DNA of 64,000 nucleotides, taken from positions 558,001 to 622,000 of the forward strand of contig CP002098.1 in NCBI GenBank assembly GCA_000145985.1, in the 5' to 3' direction. The position numbers were made by a program, and so were the translations under genes. The notes under the pieces are model-generated. The model ran no database searches. It saw only the letters and a program-made list of their open reading frames with translations, and was not told where the DNA came from. This DNA comes from Ignisphaera aggregans DSM 17230 (lineage in GTDB: Archaea; Thermoproteota; Thermoprotei_A; Sulfolobales; Ignisphaeraceae). Positions 17,536 through 27,090 of this stretch are shown here, one piece after another; the first letter of the stretch is position 1; every line of letters starts with the position of its first letter.

Positions 17536-17614
17536 CGGGTATCAACCTAAAGATTCTATTAGTGTATAGATTTATAAGCCTTTATGCACAGCTAATATCT
17601 TGGTGAGTGAACAT

Positions 17615-17755
17615 ATGTTGATATATGTATTCAAAGCTAAAGTGGTTAAGAGTAGCATAAGATATCTGATATACCCACCAAAGGAGTACCAGGAGAAGCT
17701 TAAGAAGCTCCATGGAAAAGAAATTAGTGTCATAGTCATAGAGGAAAGTGATTAG
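17615..17755 (+). CDS. Small protein divergent from tnpB
   Basis: A 46-residue ORF (ATG 17615 to TAG 17755) lying back-to-back with tnpB, with a shared TTTATAA region at 17569-17577. It reads like a real small alpha/beta protein: FKAKVVKSSIRYLIYPPKEY, then KLHGKEISVIVIEE. This resembles short AbrB-like or hypothetical proteins seen beside archaeal tnpB genes, but I cannot name the family. It may be a cargo gene or regulator of the element. Confidence 0.6.
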   Translation: MLIYVFKAKVVKSSIRYLIYPPKEYQEKLKKLHGKEISVIVIEESD

Positions 17756-17864
17756 AGGTGTTAAAAATGCTGAGAAATAACGAACCTCAAGCTACAGCTG
17801 AAACCGGATATTGCTATCTTTATTCAATTCATATAGAATATGGCTGGAGGTACTAGGGTTTACT

Positions 17865-19330
17865 CTAAGCTCTTAGGTCTTGGTTTATATGTCTATGTTT
17901 AATTCTAGAGAGACTGAATGGTATTGCTATAAACATTAGTATTGATTGTATTTTGAATGCTGTGCTTATCCCATGGGCAAGTTCGTTCACTATATATCCT
18001 GTTTGTATTTGTTGTGTTGAGATGTCTATGTATGTAAATATTTTTGAGGCTATTTCGTATGGTATATGCATAGACATTGCAAGAATAGCTATGTTTAGGC
18101 TTATCATGAAGCCTATATTAAAGGTTAGTGTTCTTATTGATGATGCGATACCTCTTCTATGTGGGGGTACCGAGACCATTATTGAACTGGTATTTGGTGC
18201 TGTAAAGAGTCCTGCACCTATCCCTAGGACTGCTATGGCTATGAGTAGCATGGTTATACTGGTTTCTGGAAGAGATGATAGTTCTGATAATATGTATAGC
18301 GATGTACCAGCTGTTAACAGACCTGCTATAGTTATTGGTATATATCCATAGAGATCTGAAAGCCTTCCACCAGCTACTCCCGCTATAAGAAATGATAATT
18401 CAAATGGTAGTAGAGCTAAACCTGTACTAGTTGCTGAAAGACCTTTTACAAGTTGTAGATATATGGATAGAAGTGTAAGTGATGCTCCAAAAGCTATTGA
18501 GTAGAATATCTGTGCCATTATACCTCCAGTAAATTGCCATATCCTAAAGAGTCTAAGATCTATAAGAGGGTTCTCCTCCCTAAGCTCAATTACTGTGAAG
18601 ATAGCTATTAATAGAATGGCTATAGCTATAAAAATCTCTCCCACTACGATAAATCCATATCCATAGGTAAGAAATGTCAGGGCAATTAATATAAGTGTTA
18701 CTGAGGATGTAAATATTGCAAAACCTCTCCAATCTATCACAGGTTTTTCAATAGGTTTATAGATCTCTCTAAGAGTATGTCTAGACCAAAAATATGATGT
18801 TATACCTATAGGAACCTGTATTAAGAATAGCCAATGCCAACCCATATAATCAATTATAAATCCACTTAGAGTCAAGCCGATCAATGCACCAGTTCTCCAA
18901 GCAACCTGGTTAATACCAAGCCATGTAGCTAACATAGTACTAGGGATATGATCAGTTAGAATAGTGATGCTAAGAGCCATTAGAAAAGCAGCACCAACAC
19001 CCTGTAGAATCCTTGAGAATATAACCTCTATAGAATTTGTTGAAAGTCCTGCTGCCAAAGCACCTAGAGTAAATACTAAGATGCCAATATTAAATAGCTT
19101 AACCCTTCCATAAAGATCAGCAAGTCTTCCAATAAGAATCTGCATAAATGTACTCCCAAGCATATAGCCCTGAATAATCCAGACAACAGTAGTAATACCA
19201 GCGTTAAGGGATTGAGCAATTGTTGGTATCCCAACAAGAGCAAGTCTAGCATTAACACCTGTAAAAATGATACAAGTGTAGTTACACTAACAACATGAAC
19301 TATACTCCGCTTATCCATAGAGAGACCCAT
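17865..19330 (-). pseudogene. MFS drug exporter (DHA2/EmrB type), frameshifted near the N-terminus
   Basis: The main frame (from 19163 down to 17865) encodes 432 residues with about 12 hydrophobic segments. It has the MFS motif GRLADLYGRVKLF and a second half with GGRLSDLYG. The sequence before it, in the same frame, reads RLALVGIPTIAQSLNAGITTVVWIIQGYM, the conserved start of DHA2 exporters, but it has no start codon. A start at ATG 19330 (AGGTGA upstream) lies in another frame (MGLSMDKRSIVHVV). The frames join if one base is added to the A run at 19263-19267. A functional exporter would need that base; an internal start at 19163 would lose the first helix. Confidence 0.8.
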
Positions 19331-19748
19331 TGCAATCACCTAATGAGCTAACCAATCATCGCCTATTTTCCTAACTTTATACACCTTAACTATCTACATC
19401 ACATGGATAGCGCTGTACTGTTTAAGAGATATAAAAGTCTTTATTCTATATTCTATGGATCCTAAGATAGATCAGATAGAGTTCTTTGCTAAATAATGGT
19501 ATTTGTATTATTGGGGATGTGTTAGAATTTTGGATAGAGTAGGATAAAATAAGGATAAACAGACTATAGCTTTGATCCTATAAACGGGGTTGAAAGTCTT
19601 TAATTCGAGTGATTATTAAAGGGTTTCATAGAGTCTTATAAATGGGGTTGAGGATTGATTTAAATATATGTGGTTTATATGTTTTGTGATGTGTTTTGAT
19701 ATGAACTGTTTATACAAATGCTTATAATCCTGTGTTTTAAAAACTGAT
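19331..19748. other. Intergenic with decayed CRISPR repeats
   Basis: No gene seen. The block separates the divergent MFS and VWA genes, holds the two decayed repeats described separately, and has a TTATAA box at 19722-19727 that probably serves the VWA operon. Confidence 0.6.
19574..19653 (+). repeat. Decayed CRISPR repeat pair
   Basis: GATCCTATAAACGGGGTTGAAAG (two parts, GATCCTATAAACGG and GGTTGAAAG, 19574-19596) and a poorer copy GAGTCTTATAAATGG then GGTTGAGG (19631-19653) are separated by 34 bases. Both resemble the local repeat type with GG in place of AA before TTGA. This is a likely relic of an old array or an ectopic insertion about 10 kb from the active arrays. Confidence 0.65.
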
Positions 19749-21002
19749 ATGCTTTGGCTGTTGCCTATGTCTATATATGTGGAGCCTAGGCTTGCAAAGC
19801 TATTTGTTGTTGAGGGTAAGGAAGAGGTTATTCCATTTGTTGTTAGGATTAGGGGTGTTGGTTCTGCTAAAACTAGGTCTATATATCTTATTGCTATAGA
19901 TAGTAGTTGGTCTATGGATGGAGAGAAGATATTTTTTGCTAAGGATGCTATTCTGAATATGGTTAGAATGCTTGATCCTGATGACTATATATCTCTATAT
20001 AGCTTCTGTGGAAAGGTTCACAAGGTTCTTGATTTTATTAGGATAAGGGATATGGATAGAATTGTAAAGGCTGTTGCCGGTATCAAGCTTGGTGGGGGTA
20101 CTAATACATATGGTGTTCTAGAGCAGATCTATATGGATATCCCCTCTGTCTTAGATAGGGTTAAGAAGGAGGAGTCTGATAAGATTCCAAGTATAAGGAT
20201 GATTATGGTTACAGATGGTAATCCTACTGTTGGTATAAGGGATGAGGATAGGATTATAGATATTGCTGAGAGACTAGGTAAATACCTATCTATATCTCTC
20301 ATCATCGGTGTTGGTGACGACTATAACGAAAGGCTTTTAGCAAAGATAGCTCTAAAGACCAAGGGATTTTTTGAGCATTTGGATAACCCTGCTAAGACCT
20401 CTAGTATTCTAGAGAATATGGTTTCTAGATACAAGGTGGTTAGTGCTAGAGATGTTGAGCTATATATAAAGCCTTCTCCAGGTATAGGGGTGTATATATA
20501 CAATAAGCCTTACTATACCTCTGGAGGTGGTGTTGGGATAGAGATAGGAGATGTCTATGAAGGTGAAAACATAGATGTTGTTGGAGAATTCATTGTCTCT
20601 CAGCAGAAGAAGGGACTTACACACCTAGCAACTATAACAGCTACATATATAGATGAATCTGGTGTTACAAAGGAGGTAGAGCCAAAGAATATTGTTATTC
20701 CATGTGTAAGCAAAGTTTCTCCAGGGGATATAGAAATGGATGAGAATGTTTTTAAAGAGATAAACCTTATTAGAATAGCTACTACCCTTGCAAAAGATAT
20801 GTATGGAGGTATCTCAGTTAATCAACTTAACAAGATTATAGAAGAACTTACAAACTCTACTATAGCTATCGAAAATAGAGAGCTGTATATGAGAACTATA
20901 GACCTTAGAGCACAGCTAGAGAAAGAGGGGCTATCACCAGATATGATGAAGAAACTCATATCGCTTATAACTAGAATCTTAAGTGGTAGATACTATGAGT
21001 GA
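19749..21002 (+). CDS. VWA-domain protein with intact metal site
   Basis: The von Willebrand factor A domain has a complete metal-ion-dependent adhesion site: DSSWS near residue 55, the Thr in GGGTNTYG near 117 and the Asp in VTDGNPTVG near 158. The C-terminal 200 residues hold a beta domain and helices. No signal peptide or membrane helix is seen, so it is probably cytoplasmic. A second ATG at 19767 (MSIYVEPRLAK) is a plausible start; a TTATAA at 19722 about 25 bases upstream would give a leaderless message from 19749. The FHA gene overlaps its end and a kinase gene follows, so this is likely a phosphorylation-controlled module. Confidence 0.85.
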   Translation: MLWLLPMSIYVEPRLAKLFVVEGKEEVIPFVVRIRGVGSAKTRSIYLIAIDSSWSMDGEKIFFAKDAILNMVRMLDPDDYISLYSFCGKVHKVLDFIRIRDMDRIVKAVAGIKLGGGTNTYGVLEQIYMDIPSVLDRVKKEESDKIPSIRMIMVTDGNPTVGIRDEDRIIDIAERLGKYLSISLIIGVGDDYNERLLAKIALKTKGFFEHLDNPAKTSSILENMVSRYKVVSARDVELYIKPSPGIGVYIYNKPYYTSGGGVGIEIGDVYEGENIDVVGEFIVSQQKKGLTHLATITATYIDESGVTKEVEPKNIVIPCVSKVSPGDIEMDENVFKEINLIRIATTLAKDMYGGISVNQLNKIIEELTNSTIAIENRELYMRTIDLRAQLEKEGLSPDMMKKLISLITRILSGRYYE

Positions 21003-21315
21003 AAATATACTGGTCTTAGAGATTAGAAGTATTTCGACACCCCTACAACATATAGCTAGGCTTAAACCAGGTACATATATTATTGGCCGCGATCCTAGTT
21101 GTGATATTGTTATATCTGATCCATATGTATCTAGAAGACATGCAAAGATATTCTATAGAGATAATAGGTGGTATATAGAGGATCTTGGGAGTAAGAATGG
21201 AACATATGTAAATAGTGAAGATATAAGGGATAAGGGGGCGGTGGAGCTAGAGATGGGAATGTCTATTGTAGTAGGATTAACAACAATTATTGTTAAAGGC
21301 TTTGAACAGAGCTAG
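20995..21315 (+). CDS. FHA-domain phosphothreonine-binding protein
   Basis: A 106-residue single FHA domain, with the start ATG overlapping the VWA stop (ATGAGTGA), which implies translational coupling. The diagnostic residues are all present: GRDPSCDI with the Arg, SRRHAKI with Ser and His, and GSKNGTYVN with the Asn that contacts phosphothreonine. It would read phosphorylation set by the neighbouring kinase and could link it to the VWA protein. Confidence 0.93.
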   Translation: MSENILVLEIRSISTPLQHIARLKPGTYIIGRDPSCDIVISDPYVSRRHAKIFYRDNRWYIEDLGSKNGTYVNSEDIRDKGAVELEMGMSIVVGLTTIIVKGFEQS

Positions 21316-21398
21316 AGGTTATAGAATCTATATAGCAATTTCATTATAATACGAAATGTTTTTAAATTTTATAACGCTATATACGTATTCGGATAGTT

Positions 21399-22955
21399 AT
21401 GTTTCTACGAACATGTAGAGATATTGATACTATCAGTAACTATATGTCGGATCCCGTGACTCTAGCCTCTCTATTGCTTGTAAGAGATAGGAGATCTAGA
21501 GGTATCTTATCTATACCACTATCATCTCTACCTAAGGTTATTATGGATATAGCTAAGAGTGTTCAGGAAGATGTTGTTATCTATATGAAGTTTTCTTTTG
21601 GTGGTAATACATATAGGTTTTTCATTGTTAGAGATACTGCTATAGCCATTCTTCAGGAAGATATATCTGGACACGTTACTGGATATGGTATAGAGGTTCT
21701 CAACAATATAGCAAATATTATTAGTAGAAGTGATACTATATCCATATATATTGAGGAGATACCTCTCAAGTCTATTACTGATCAATTTATAGCTGAACAT
21801 GTTAAGAAGTGTATAGAGAGTGTTGAGAAGATACATCTAGTTATGTGGAGGAAGAGGGGTGTATACTGGTTCTCTATAGAGGATCTAATAAGTGATAAGG
21901 GTAGCTATACATATGTATTTAGAGCGAGAGATATAGGAGGAAATATATATGCTTTAAAGATTCCTAAGGAGGATATAGCTATAAATAGGAGTTTCACGGA
22001 TATTGTTAGGGGATATATAAATGTTTTCACTATTCGTAGTATAGATAGAGAGGAGCTTAGAGAACTTCTGGAGATAAAAGGCTATAGCAATGTAAATCTA
22101 TTGGAGTTGGCACTATATAGAGACTTTTTGACACATATATATGCTGTTGTTATATTGAGGGATAAGCTGGATAGAGATACATATATCTCTTATCCACCTA
22201 TAGTTGTAGAAGAGTATATGGATATGGGTGATCTTGAAGAATATGTGAAGAAGAGAGGTGCTCTAGGTCTAGAGGAATCTATGTATATACTCATAAGGAT
22301 TACAGGTGCTATAGCTCTTGCACATCTAATGAATTTTATCCATATGGATATAAAACCTAGGAATATACTTATGAAGAGAAACGGAGGTAGATATGGTTAT
22401 ACACCAAAGATAACAGATTTTAGTGGTACTATAGGAGATCCTGACCATGGCTATAAATTCACAAGGCTAACACCCGCATATGCAGATCCCATAGCTCTTA
22501 TGAAGGGATATTCAAACCTTAGCTACGATGTGTATAGCCTGGCCATGGTCTTTGGATACATGATCTCCGGCACCACACCTAAGCACAGACTAGTCCTAAA
22601 TATAGCTTTGCTACAGAACGTCTACGGATATCCGATACCCATGGAGAAGATCGGCGATGATGAGGTTGTGCTGAAGGAGTTTGCCGAGGAGGTCACAAAA
22701 CTATCTGCACAGCTGAAGATGAAGTCCATAACCATGCAGGAATTTGTAAAAGCCATATCCAGGGATGTGGAAGCCTTGGACAACATGTACATGCCATGGC
22801 TGAACGACATACCTAAAACAGTTGCAGACATTATGAGAAAATCTATTAGCCTAAACGAGGAAGAGAGATACAAGAGTTGTATAGACATGTGGCTAGATCT
22901 GAGACACAGCATTGTTAGAGAGGGCATGGAGAACATCCTACCCAAAACACAGTAG
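21399..22955 (+). CDS. Serine/threonine protein kinase
   Basis: A 518-residue Hanks-type kinase. The first 160 residues are an unrecognised domain. The kinase core follows: YVFRARD in the glycine-loop position, the Lys of ALKIPKE near residue 188, the catalytic loop HMDIKPRN near 314, and KITDFSG where DFG is expected near 340, so the Gly is shifted or replaced by Ser. PAYADP with LSYDVYSLAMV matches the activation-segment end and helix F. It lies 83 bases after the FHA gene. TTTTTAAATTTTATAA (21360-21375) may be a promoter of its own. From about 22,530 the base composition becomes visibly richer in G+C. Confidence 0.9.
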   Translation: MFLRTCRDIDTISNYMSDPVTLASLLLVRDRRSRGILSIPLSSLPKVIMDIAKSVQEDVVIYMKFSFGGNTYRFFIVRDTAIAILQEDISGHVTGYGIEVLNNIANIISRSDTISIYIEEIPLKSITDQFIAEHVKKCIESVEKIHLVMWRKRGVYWFSIEDLISDKGSYTYVFRARDIGGNIYALKIPKEDIAINRSFTDIVRGYINVFTIRSIDREELRELLEIKGYSNVNLLELALYRDFLTHIYAVVILRDKLDRDTYISYPPIVVEEYMDMGDLEEYVKKRGALGLEESMYILIRITGAIALAHLMNFIHMDIKPRNILMKRNGGRYGYTPKITDFSGTIGDPDHGYKFTRLTPAYADPIALMKGYSNLSYDVYSLAMVFGYMISGTTPKHRLVLNIALLQNVYGYPIPMEKIGDDEVVLKEFAEEVTKLSAQLKMKSITMQEFVKAISRDVEALDNMYMPWLNDIPKTVADIMRKSISLNEEERYKSCIDMWLDLRHSIVREGMENILPKTQ

Positions 22956-23732
22956 CTAGAAACCCCATATCCTCTTATCCCACTGACAACACCTCTGTAC
23001 ACAGATATATCCAAGGAGCAGTAGCTCCACCCAGACACGCCTCAACCACAGTCAGAAATCTAGGGTGTCCAATTCTCTAGGAGCTTAAGTTATCCTCTAG
23101 TTGATGCCCTCTACATAAACATAGAAAACAATATATAGATGCATAGCCATTCACACCAAGAATACTATTCTCATTACATCCATGGAACCAAGCAATATGG
23201 ATTACTTTTAGAACACAGATCTAGTCATCATTTATCAGTAAAGGAGCTTAAATCATCACAAAGAGATCATAAACCTACCCTATCATCACAACAACAAATC
23301 TGTTGTTTACTAATAAGCATTGCATAGAATTCAGACTAGCATAAATAGCTTCTGCATAGAGCTGGGCTCGGTGCACAGATCAGTCATCGTTATAGAGGAT
23401 TTTGGATAAGCTCTACATGGGTATATTTAAGGAGATCAAAGTTTCTCATGATTGTTCCATAGCTTGATGTCGAATCAGAATTGTTGAGGCTTAACTGAAC
23501 ATAATATTATACTAAAGCAGTTAAATTCATTGCACACGTCTAATGATTTTCTATAATAGTATCACTTCAAAGATGTTACAACTATATTAAGATATATATC
23601 CAGTCAACCTAATTTTTCGTATAGATTATTATATCAACAGAGGATTGAACTTCTCATGTACTTCAGTGTAACCTAATATTACGTTTATCTACAGAGAGAT
23701 TTAAAACCTTGTGTCAGTAGGGGTTTGCGTAA
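22956..23732. other. Long intergenic region, no gene seen
   Basis: About 780 bases without a credible reading frame; short frames such as that at 23139 are His/Ser-rich and lack a ribosome binding site. Just before the next gene, GATTTAAAACC (23698-23708) sits about 25-30 bases from its ATG and is probably the promoter of a leaderless message. Confidence 0.5.
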
Positions 23733-24971
23733 ATGGGTAAATTTGTTATGGATAAAAAGCTAAAGATATTAATTGAAACTGTATTGATAACAATAATAAT
23801 TTTACCAACAATAGCAGGTATATTCAGTGGATTAATACCTATAGTACCTAGAAATGTAGTTGCACAATTGATATCCTTTAGTGTGGTTAATATTATTCCT
23901 ACTACATCTCAGTATGAGGGTACTTCAGCTACGGTGTACTGTGATGGTTCACAGTGTTGTTCTAGCGTTTGGGGCTGTCCTAATATGTGGGCTCCTGTGC
24001 GGATTGGTAATGCTATTATGGATCCCAATGTCTGGGGCTTTGAGGATTTGTATAGGACTAATCCTTCGCAGGTTGGTATAGGCTCTACAACTATGACTAT
24101 AAGGAATGGGATTGTTGAGGTTGTTAGTCAGTGGAGGATTAATACTGCTCCTAGGTACGGTACTCCGGCTTATCACGAGGTTATCTATGGTGCTAAGCCT
24201 TGGGGTAGCTCGATTGTTAATGCACCAAACTTCCAGCTACCAATGCGTGTATCTGACTCGCCAAGAATACTAGTTGGTGTTCATCCACAGCTTATAAGTG
24301 GTAGACCTGGTATCAACTTTGCTTTTGAGGCATGGATATTCAGAGATGCTGACAATAGTAGAGCTCCAACAACAGGAGACTACGAGATTATGGTACAGCT
24401 ATATATGTATAATGGAGTTCCAGCTGGTTCTAAGGTTGCTAAATATACAGTTCCCATAATCGTTGATGGGAGGGTTGTTAACCAGGTCTTCGAGCTATAC
24501 CTCAGTACGTCTGCTGGACATACATTCTATACATTCAAATCAACAACAAACTATGCAAATAACCATGTTGTCTTCGACTACACAAGATTCATAGAGATAA
24601 TCAATGAGAGAGAAGGTGGAAAGCTATCCAACATGTATATAATGTCACTAGAATTTGGAACAGAGGTGTACACAATTGCATGTAGTTCATATCCATGTGA
24701 CATAGATGTAAGATGGAGTCTCAATAGATACTACTTCGCATTAGCACCAAGATCAGTAGCAACAGAGGAAGCTTTAAATGCATGGGCACAGATATTAGCA
24801 GGAACAACTACTCCTGTAACCATAACAATAACATCCATATCCCCAACAACGATAACAACAACAGTAAAGGAAACAGTCATACCAATAGAATATGTTGTAA
24901 CAATAGTTATAGCAGTAGTGATACTAGCTATAGCTATGGCATATATATTGAGGATGAGGAAGAGACAATAG
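23733..24971 (+). CDS. Cell-surface GH12 endo-beta-glucanase
   Basis: This 412-residue protein has an N-terminal signal or anchor helix (residues about 10-30), a glycoside hydrolase family 12 domain, a Thr-rich stalk and a C-terminal membrane helix followed by RMRKRQ. GH12 features include WGFEDLYR, YHEVIYGAKPWG, the likely nucleophile Glu in DYEIMVQLYMY near residue 217, and the likely acid/base Glu in SLEFGTEVY near 306. Family 12 enzymes cut beta-1,4-glucans with retention of configuration. Cys pairs (CDGSQCCSS, ACSSYPC) suggest disulphides outside the cell. It is probably tethered to the outer face of the membrane. It stands alone with its own promoter. Confidence 0.85.
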   Translation: MGKFVMDKKLKILIETVLITIIILPTIAGIFSGLIPIVPRNVVAQLISFSVVNIIPTTSQYEGTSATVYCDGSQCCSSVWGCPNMWAPVRIGNAIMDPNVWGFEDLYRTNPSQVGIGSTTMTIRNGIVEVVSQWRINTAPRYGTPAYHEVIYGAKPWGSSIVNAPNFQLPMRVSDSPRILVGVHPQLISGRPGINFAFEAWIFRDADNSRAPTTGDYEIMVQLYMYNGVPAGSKVAKYTVPIIVDGRVVNQVFELYLSTSAGHTFYTFKSTTNYANNHVVFDYTRFIEIINEREGGKLSNMYIMSLEFGTEVYTIACSSYPCDIDVRWSLNRYYFALAPRSVATEEALNAWAQILAGTTTPVTITITSISPTTITTTVKETVIPIEYVVTIVIAVVILAIAMAYILRMRKRQ

Positions 24972-25118
24972 CAAGATCTTCCAATTGACGTACACAATAT
25001 ACTTCAATTGTATGTCATTTTTATAGCCATATTACCTATAGTTTAGTCATCTATCCCAAGAAATAGATCTAAGAAACAATCTTATTAAGGAAGATACAAC
25101 TCTCTAGATCCAGGTATC

Positions 25119-25832
25119 CTAACTTGATAAGGATTTTCTTCCACCTTCAATCGATATTATCTTTCCATCTCTAATTCTTATCACCTTTTCACAGGAGTTA
25201 ACAACTATTGGGTCGTGTGTTGCTATGATGAAAGTCTGTTTGAGCTTGCTATTCAATCTCTTTACTAGTTTCATTAGCTCGCTCCCTGTTTCTGAGTCTA
25301 GATGTGCTGTTGGTTCATCCATCAATACTATTGATGGTCTTGTGACAAGAGCTCTTGCTATAGCTACTCTCTGTTGTTCTCCACCACTAAGCTCATCAGG
25401 TTTTCTATATGCTTTATCACCTAGTCTAACCATTTCTAGAGCTTCTAGTGCTCTCTCCCTTCTCTCCTTCTTGGAAAGACCCATGAACGCTAGTGGTAGT
25501 TCTACATTCTCTACAGCTGTAAGTATTGGAATTAGATTTAATGCCTGGAATACAAAGCCTATTTTTCTTAGCCTAAACTCTGTTAGCTTACCCTCATCAA
25601 GCTCAGTAATATCTACTCCATCTACTATCACTCTACCAGAATCAGCACGATCTAGACCACCAACTATGTTAAGCAGTGTTGTTTTTCCAGATCCAGATGG
25701 ACCTACGATACATGCTATCTCACCTCTATATATCTCTAGAGAGATTCCGGAGAGTGCATGTACCACTATAGACTTCTGTCTATAACTCTTAAAGACATTC
25801 TTCAATATAATTACAGTATCATTAGAAGACAT
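25119..25832 (-). CDS. ABC transporter ATPase, LolD/MacB type
   Basis: A 237-residue ATPase with Walker A GPSGSGKTT near residue 40, signature LSGGEQQRVAIARAL near 143 and Walker B IVLMDEPTAHLD. The family (with LTEFRLRKIGFVFQ) pairs with FtsX/MacB-like permeases. It overlaps the permease gene by 11 bases, so the two are translated together. The substrate cannot be told; relatives export peptides, lipoproteins or drugs. Confidence 0.92.
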   Translation of the reverse strand: MSSNDTVIILKNVFKSYRQKSIVVHALSGISLEIYRGEIACIVGPSGSGKTTLLNIVGGLDRADSGRVIVDGVDITELDEGKLTEFRLRKIGFVFQALNLIPILTAVENVELPLAFMGLSKKERRERALEALEMVRLGDKAYRKPDELSGGEQQRVAIARALVTRPSIVLMDEPTAHLDSETGSELMKLVKRLNSKLKQTFIIATHDPIVVNSCEKVIRIRDGKIISIEGGRKSLSS

Positions 25833-27090
25833 ATTTCATCGCCTCTACAGGCTTTAATCTAGAGGCTCTTATAGCTGGGTAAAGACCTGCTACCATCGAT
25901 ATAATTAGTCCAAGACCTAGAGCTAACAACACTATATTAGGGGTTATAACAGGTTGTAGTAATGTTATCTGCCTTGTCATCACATTATTTCCTCCTCTAC
26001 TAACCATCCTAGGCATATCAGGTGTAGGTGCAACTCTTATAAGACTATTGAGTACTGAGGGTAGATAGCTTGAGATTATAGCTCCTATCAACACACCTAT
26101 AACCCCGCCAATCAGTCCAAGGAATACTGTCTCCATGATAAATACATATAGTATATTTGAGCTTCGAGCACCTATAGCCTTAAGTATACCTATCTCCCTT
26201 ATCCTCTCAGCTACAGCCATAAACATGGTATTTGCAACACCAAAACCACCTATTGTTAATGCTATTGTCCCTATACTTAGAAAGAACATAGACCAAGAAT
26301 TTATTAGCTGTGATGCCTGTGCTATGAATGACGATGGTACTACTGCTCTTATACCTGGATACATGTCTTGTATCTGTTGTGCAATACTATTAGCATCTAG
26401 AGGATTAACACATTTTATTAGTATTTGAGATACATAGCCAGTAAGATTAGCAATTCTCTGAACATCTCTTATATCCATATATATATATATAGCATTCTCT
26501 TGAAACTCTACACCAGTCTCAAAAATACCAACAACATTACACTCTATACTATTACCAGTTTGCTGATATGTGATATTCAGGGTATCTCCAATTCCTATCC
26601 CAATGGCTTCACTAAGGGCTTTTCCTATAACACATTCTCCTTGTCTAGCTATAAAGCTACCATTAACAATATTTAGATTTGATACATTAAGATAACTCGA
26701 TATGTCAACACCATAGATAACAACCCTAGGTATATTACCAATAGATATAGATATGGAGAGTAGTGGTGAGACTATATATACACCTGGTATACCCTGTATC
26801 TCACTCACTATAGACTCACTAAGAAGTCTATCCCCCGTAGCAAATCCCATAGGTCTAGAACCCTCCCTAAATCCCTGGAAACCTATTGATGCATTATAGA
26901 GAGTTATATCGGCTCCACCCATAGCTCTTATAGCATTCATGAGATTAACCTCCATACCGGAGGTTATTGAGAGTAGTGATACAATCATAGCAACACCTAT
27001 AGCTATACTAACAACAGTAAGTATAGTCCTAATCTTCCTCCTACCAAGATTTCTAAGACTTAGCATAGTTAAAGCCTCAAATCTACCCAA
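25822..27090 (-). CDS. ABC transporter permease, MacB/FtsX type
   Basis: A 422-residue permease with one N-terminal helix (RKIRTILTVVSIAIGVAMIVSLL), a large extracytoplasmic domain (residues about 45-270) and three C-terminal helices, the usual FtsX/MacB layout. GILKAIGARSSNILYVFIMET is the conserved cytoplasmic loop. The TTG at 27090 gives the expected few residues before RNLGRRK; ATG 27066 is an alternative. Upstream of the coupled ATPase. Together they form a complete transporter as dimers. Confidence 0.88.
   Translation of the reverse strand: MGRFEALTMLSLRNLGRRKIRTILTVVSIAIGVAMIVSLLSITSGMEVNLMNAIRAMGGADITLYNASIGFQGFREGSRPMGFATGDRLLSESIVSEIQGIPGVYIVSPLLSISISIGNIPRVVIYGVDISSYLNVSNLNIVNGSFIARQGECVIGKALSEAIGIGIGDTLNITYQQTGNSIECNVVGIFETGVEFQENAIYIYMDIRDVQRIANLTGYVSQILIKCVNPLDANSIAQQIQDMYPGIRAVVPSSFIAQASQLINSWSMFFLSIGTIALTIGGFGVANTMFMAVAERIREIGILKAIGARSSNILYVFIMETVFLGLIGGVIGVLIGAIISSYLPSVLNSLIRVAPTPDMPRMVSRGGNNVMTRQITLLQPVITPNIVLLALGLGLIISMVAGLYPAIRASRLKPVEAMKYVF

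Larger units (their letters stand above)
16256..17540 (-). mobile_element. IS200/IS605-type element carrying tnpB only
   Basis: The unit consists of tnpB plus short structured ends, without a tnpA transposase. The right end (in tnpB sense, after the stop) has a GGTTCAG/CTGAACC hairpin (16274-16289) and then CCCGGTGGATGTCCTCAC, ending near 16256, which is the pattern of right ends and omega RNAs in this family. The left part has a perfect ATCCACCG/CGGTGGAT hairpin (17501-17523) inside the start of tnpB. ATCCACCG occurs at both ends. Exact borders are uncertain. Without TnpA it could move only if helped in trans. Confidence 0.7.

Noticed and set aside
22622-23038. 138-residue minus-strand frame opposite the end of the kinase
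   Set aside because: Ser/Met-rich with no motif; the kinase frame is continuous there, so this is a shadow, although the composition shift makes the area look odd.
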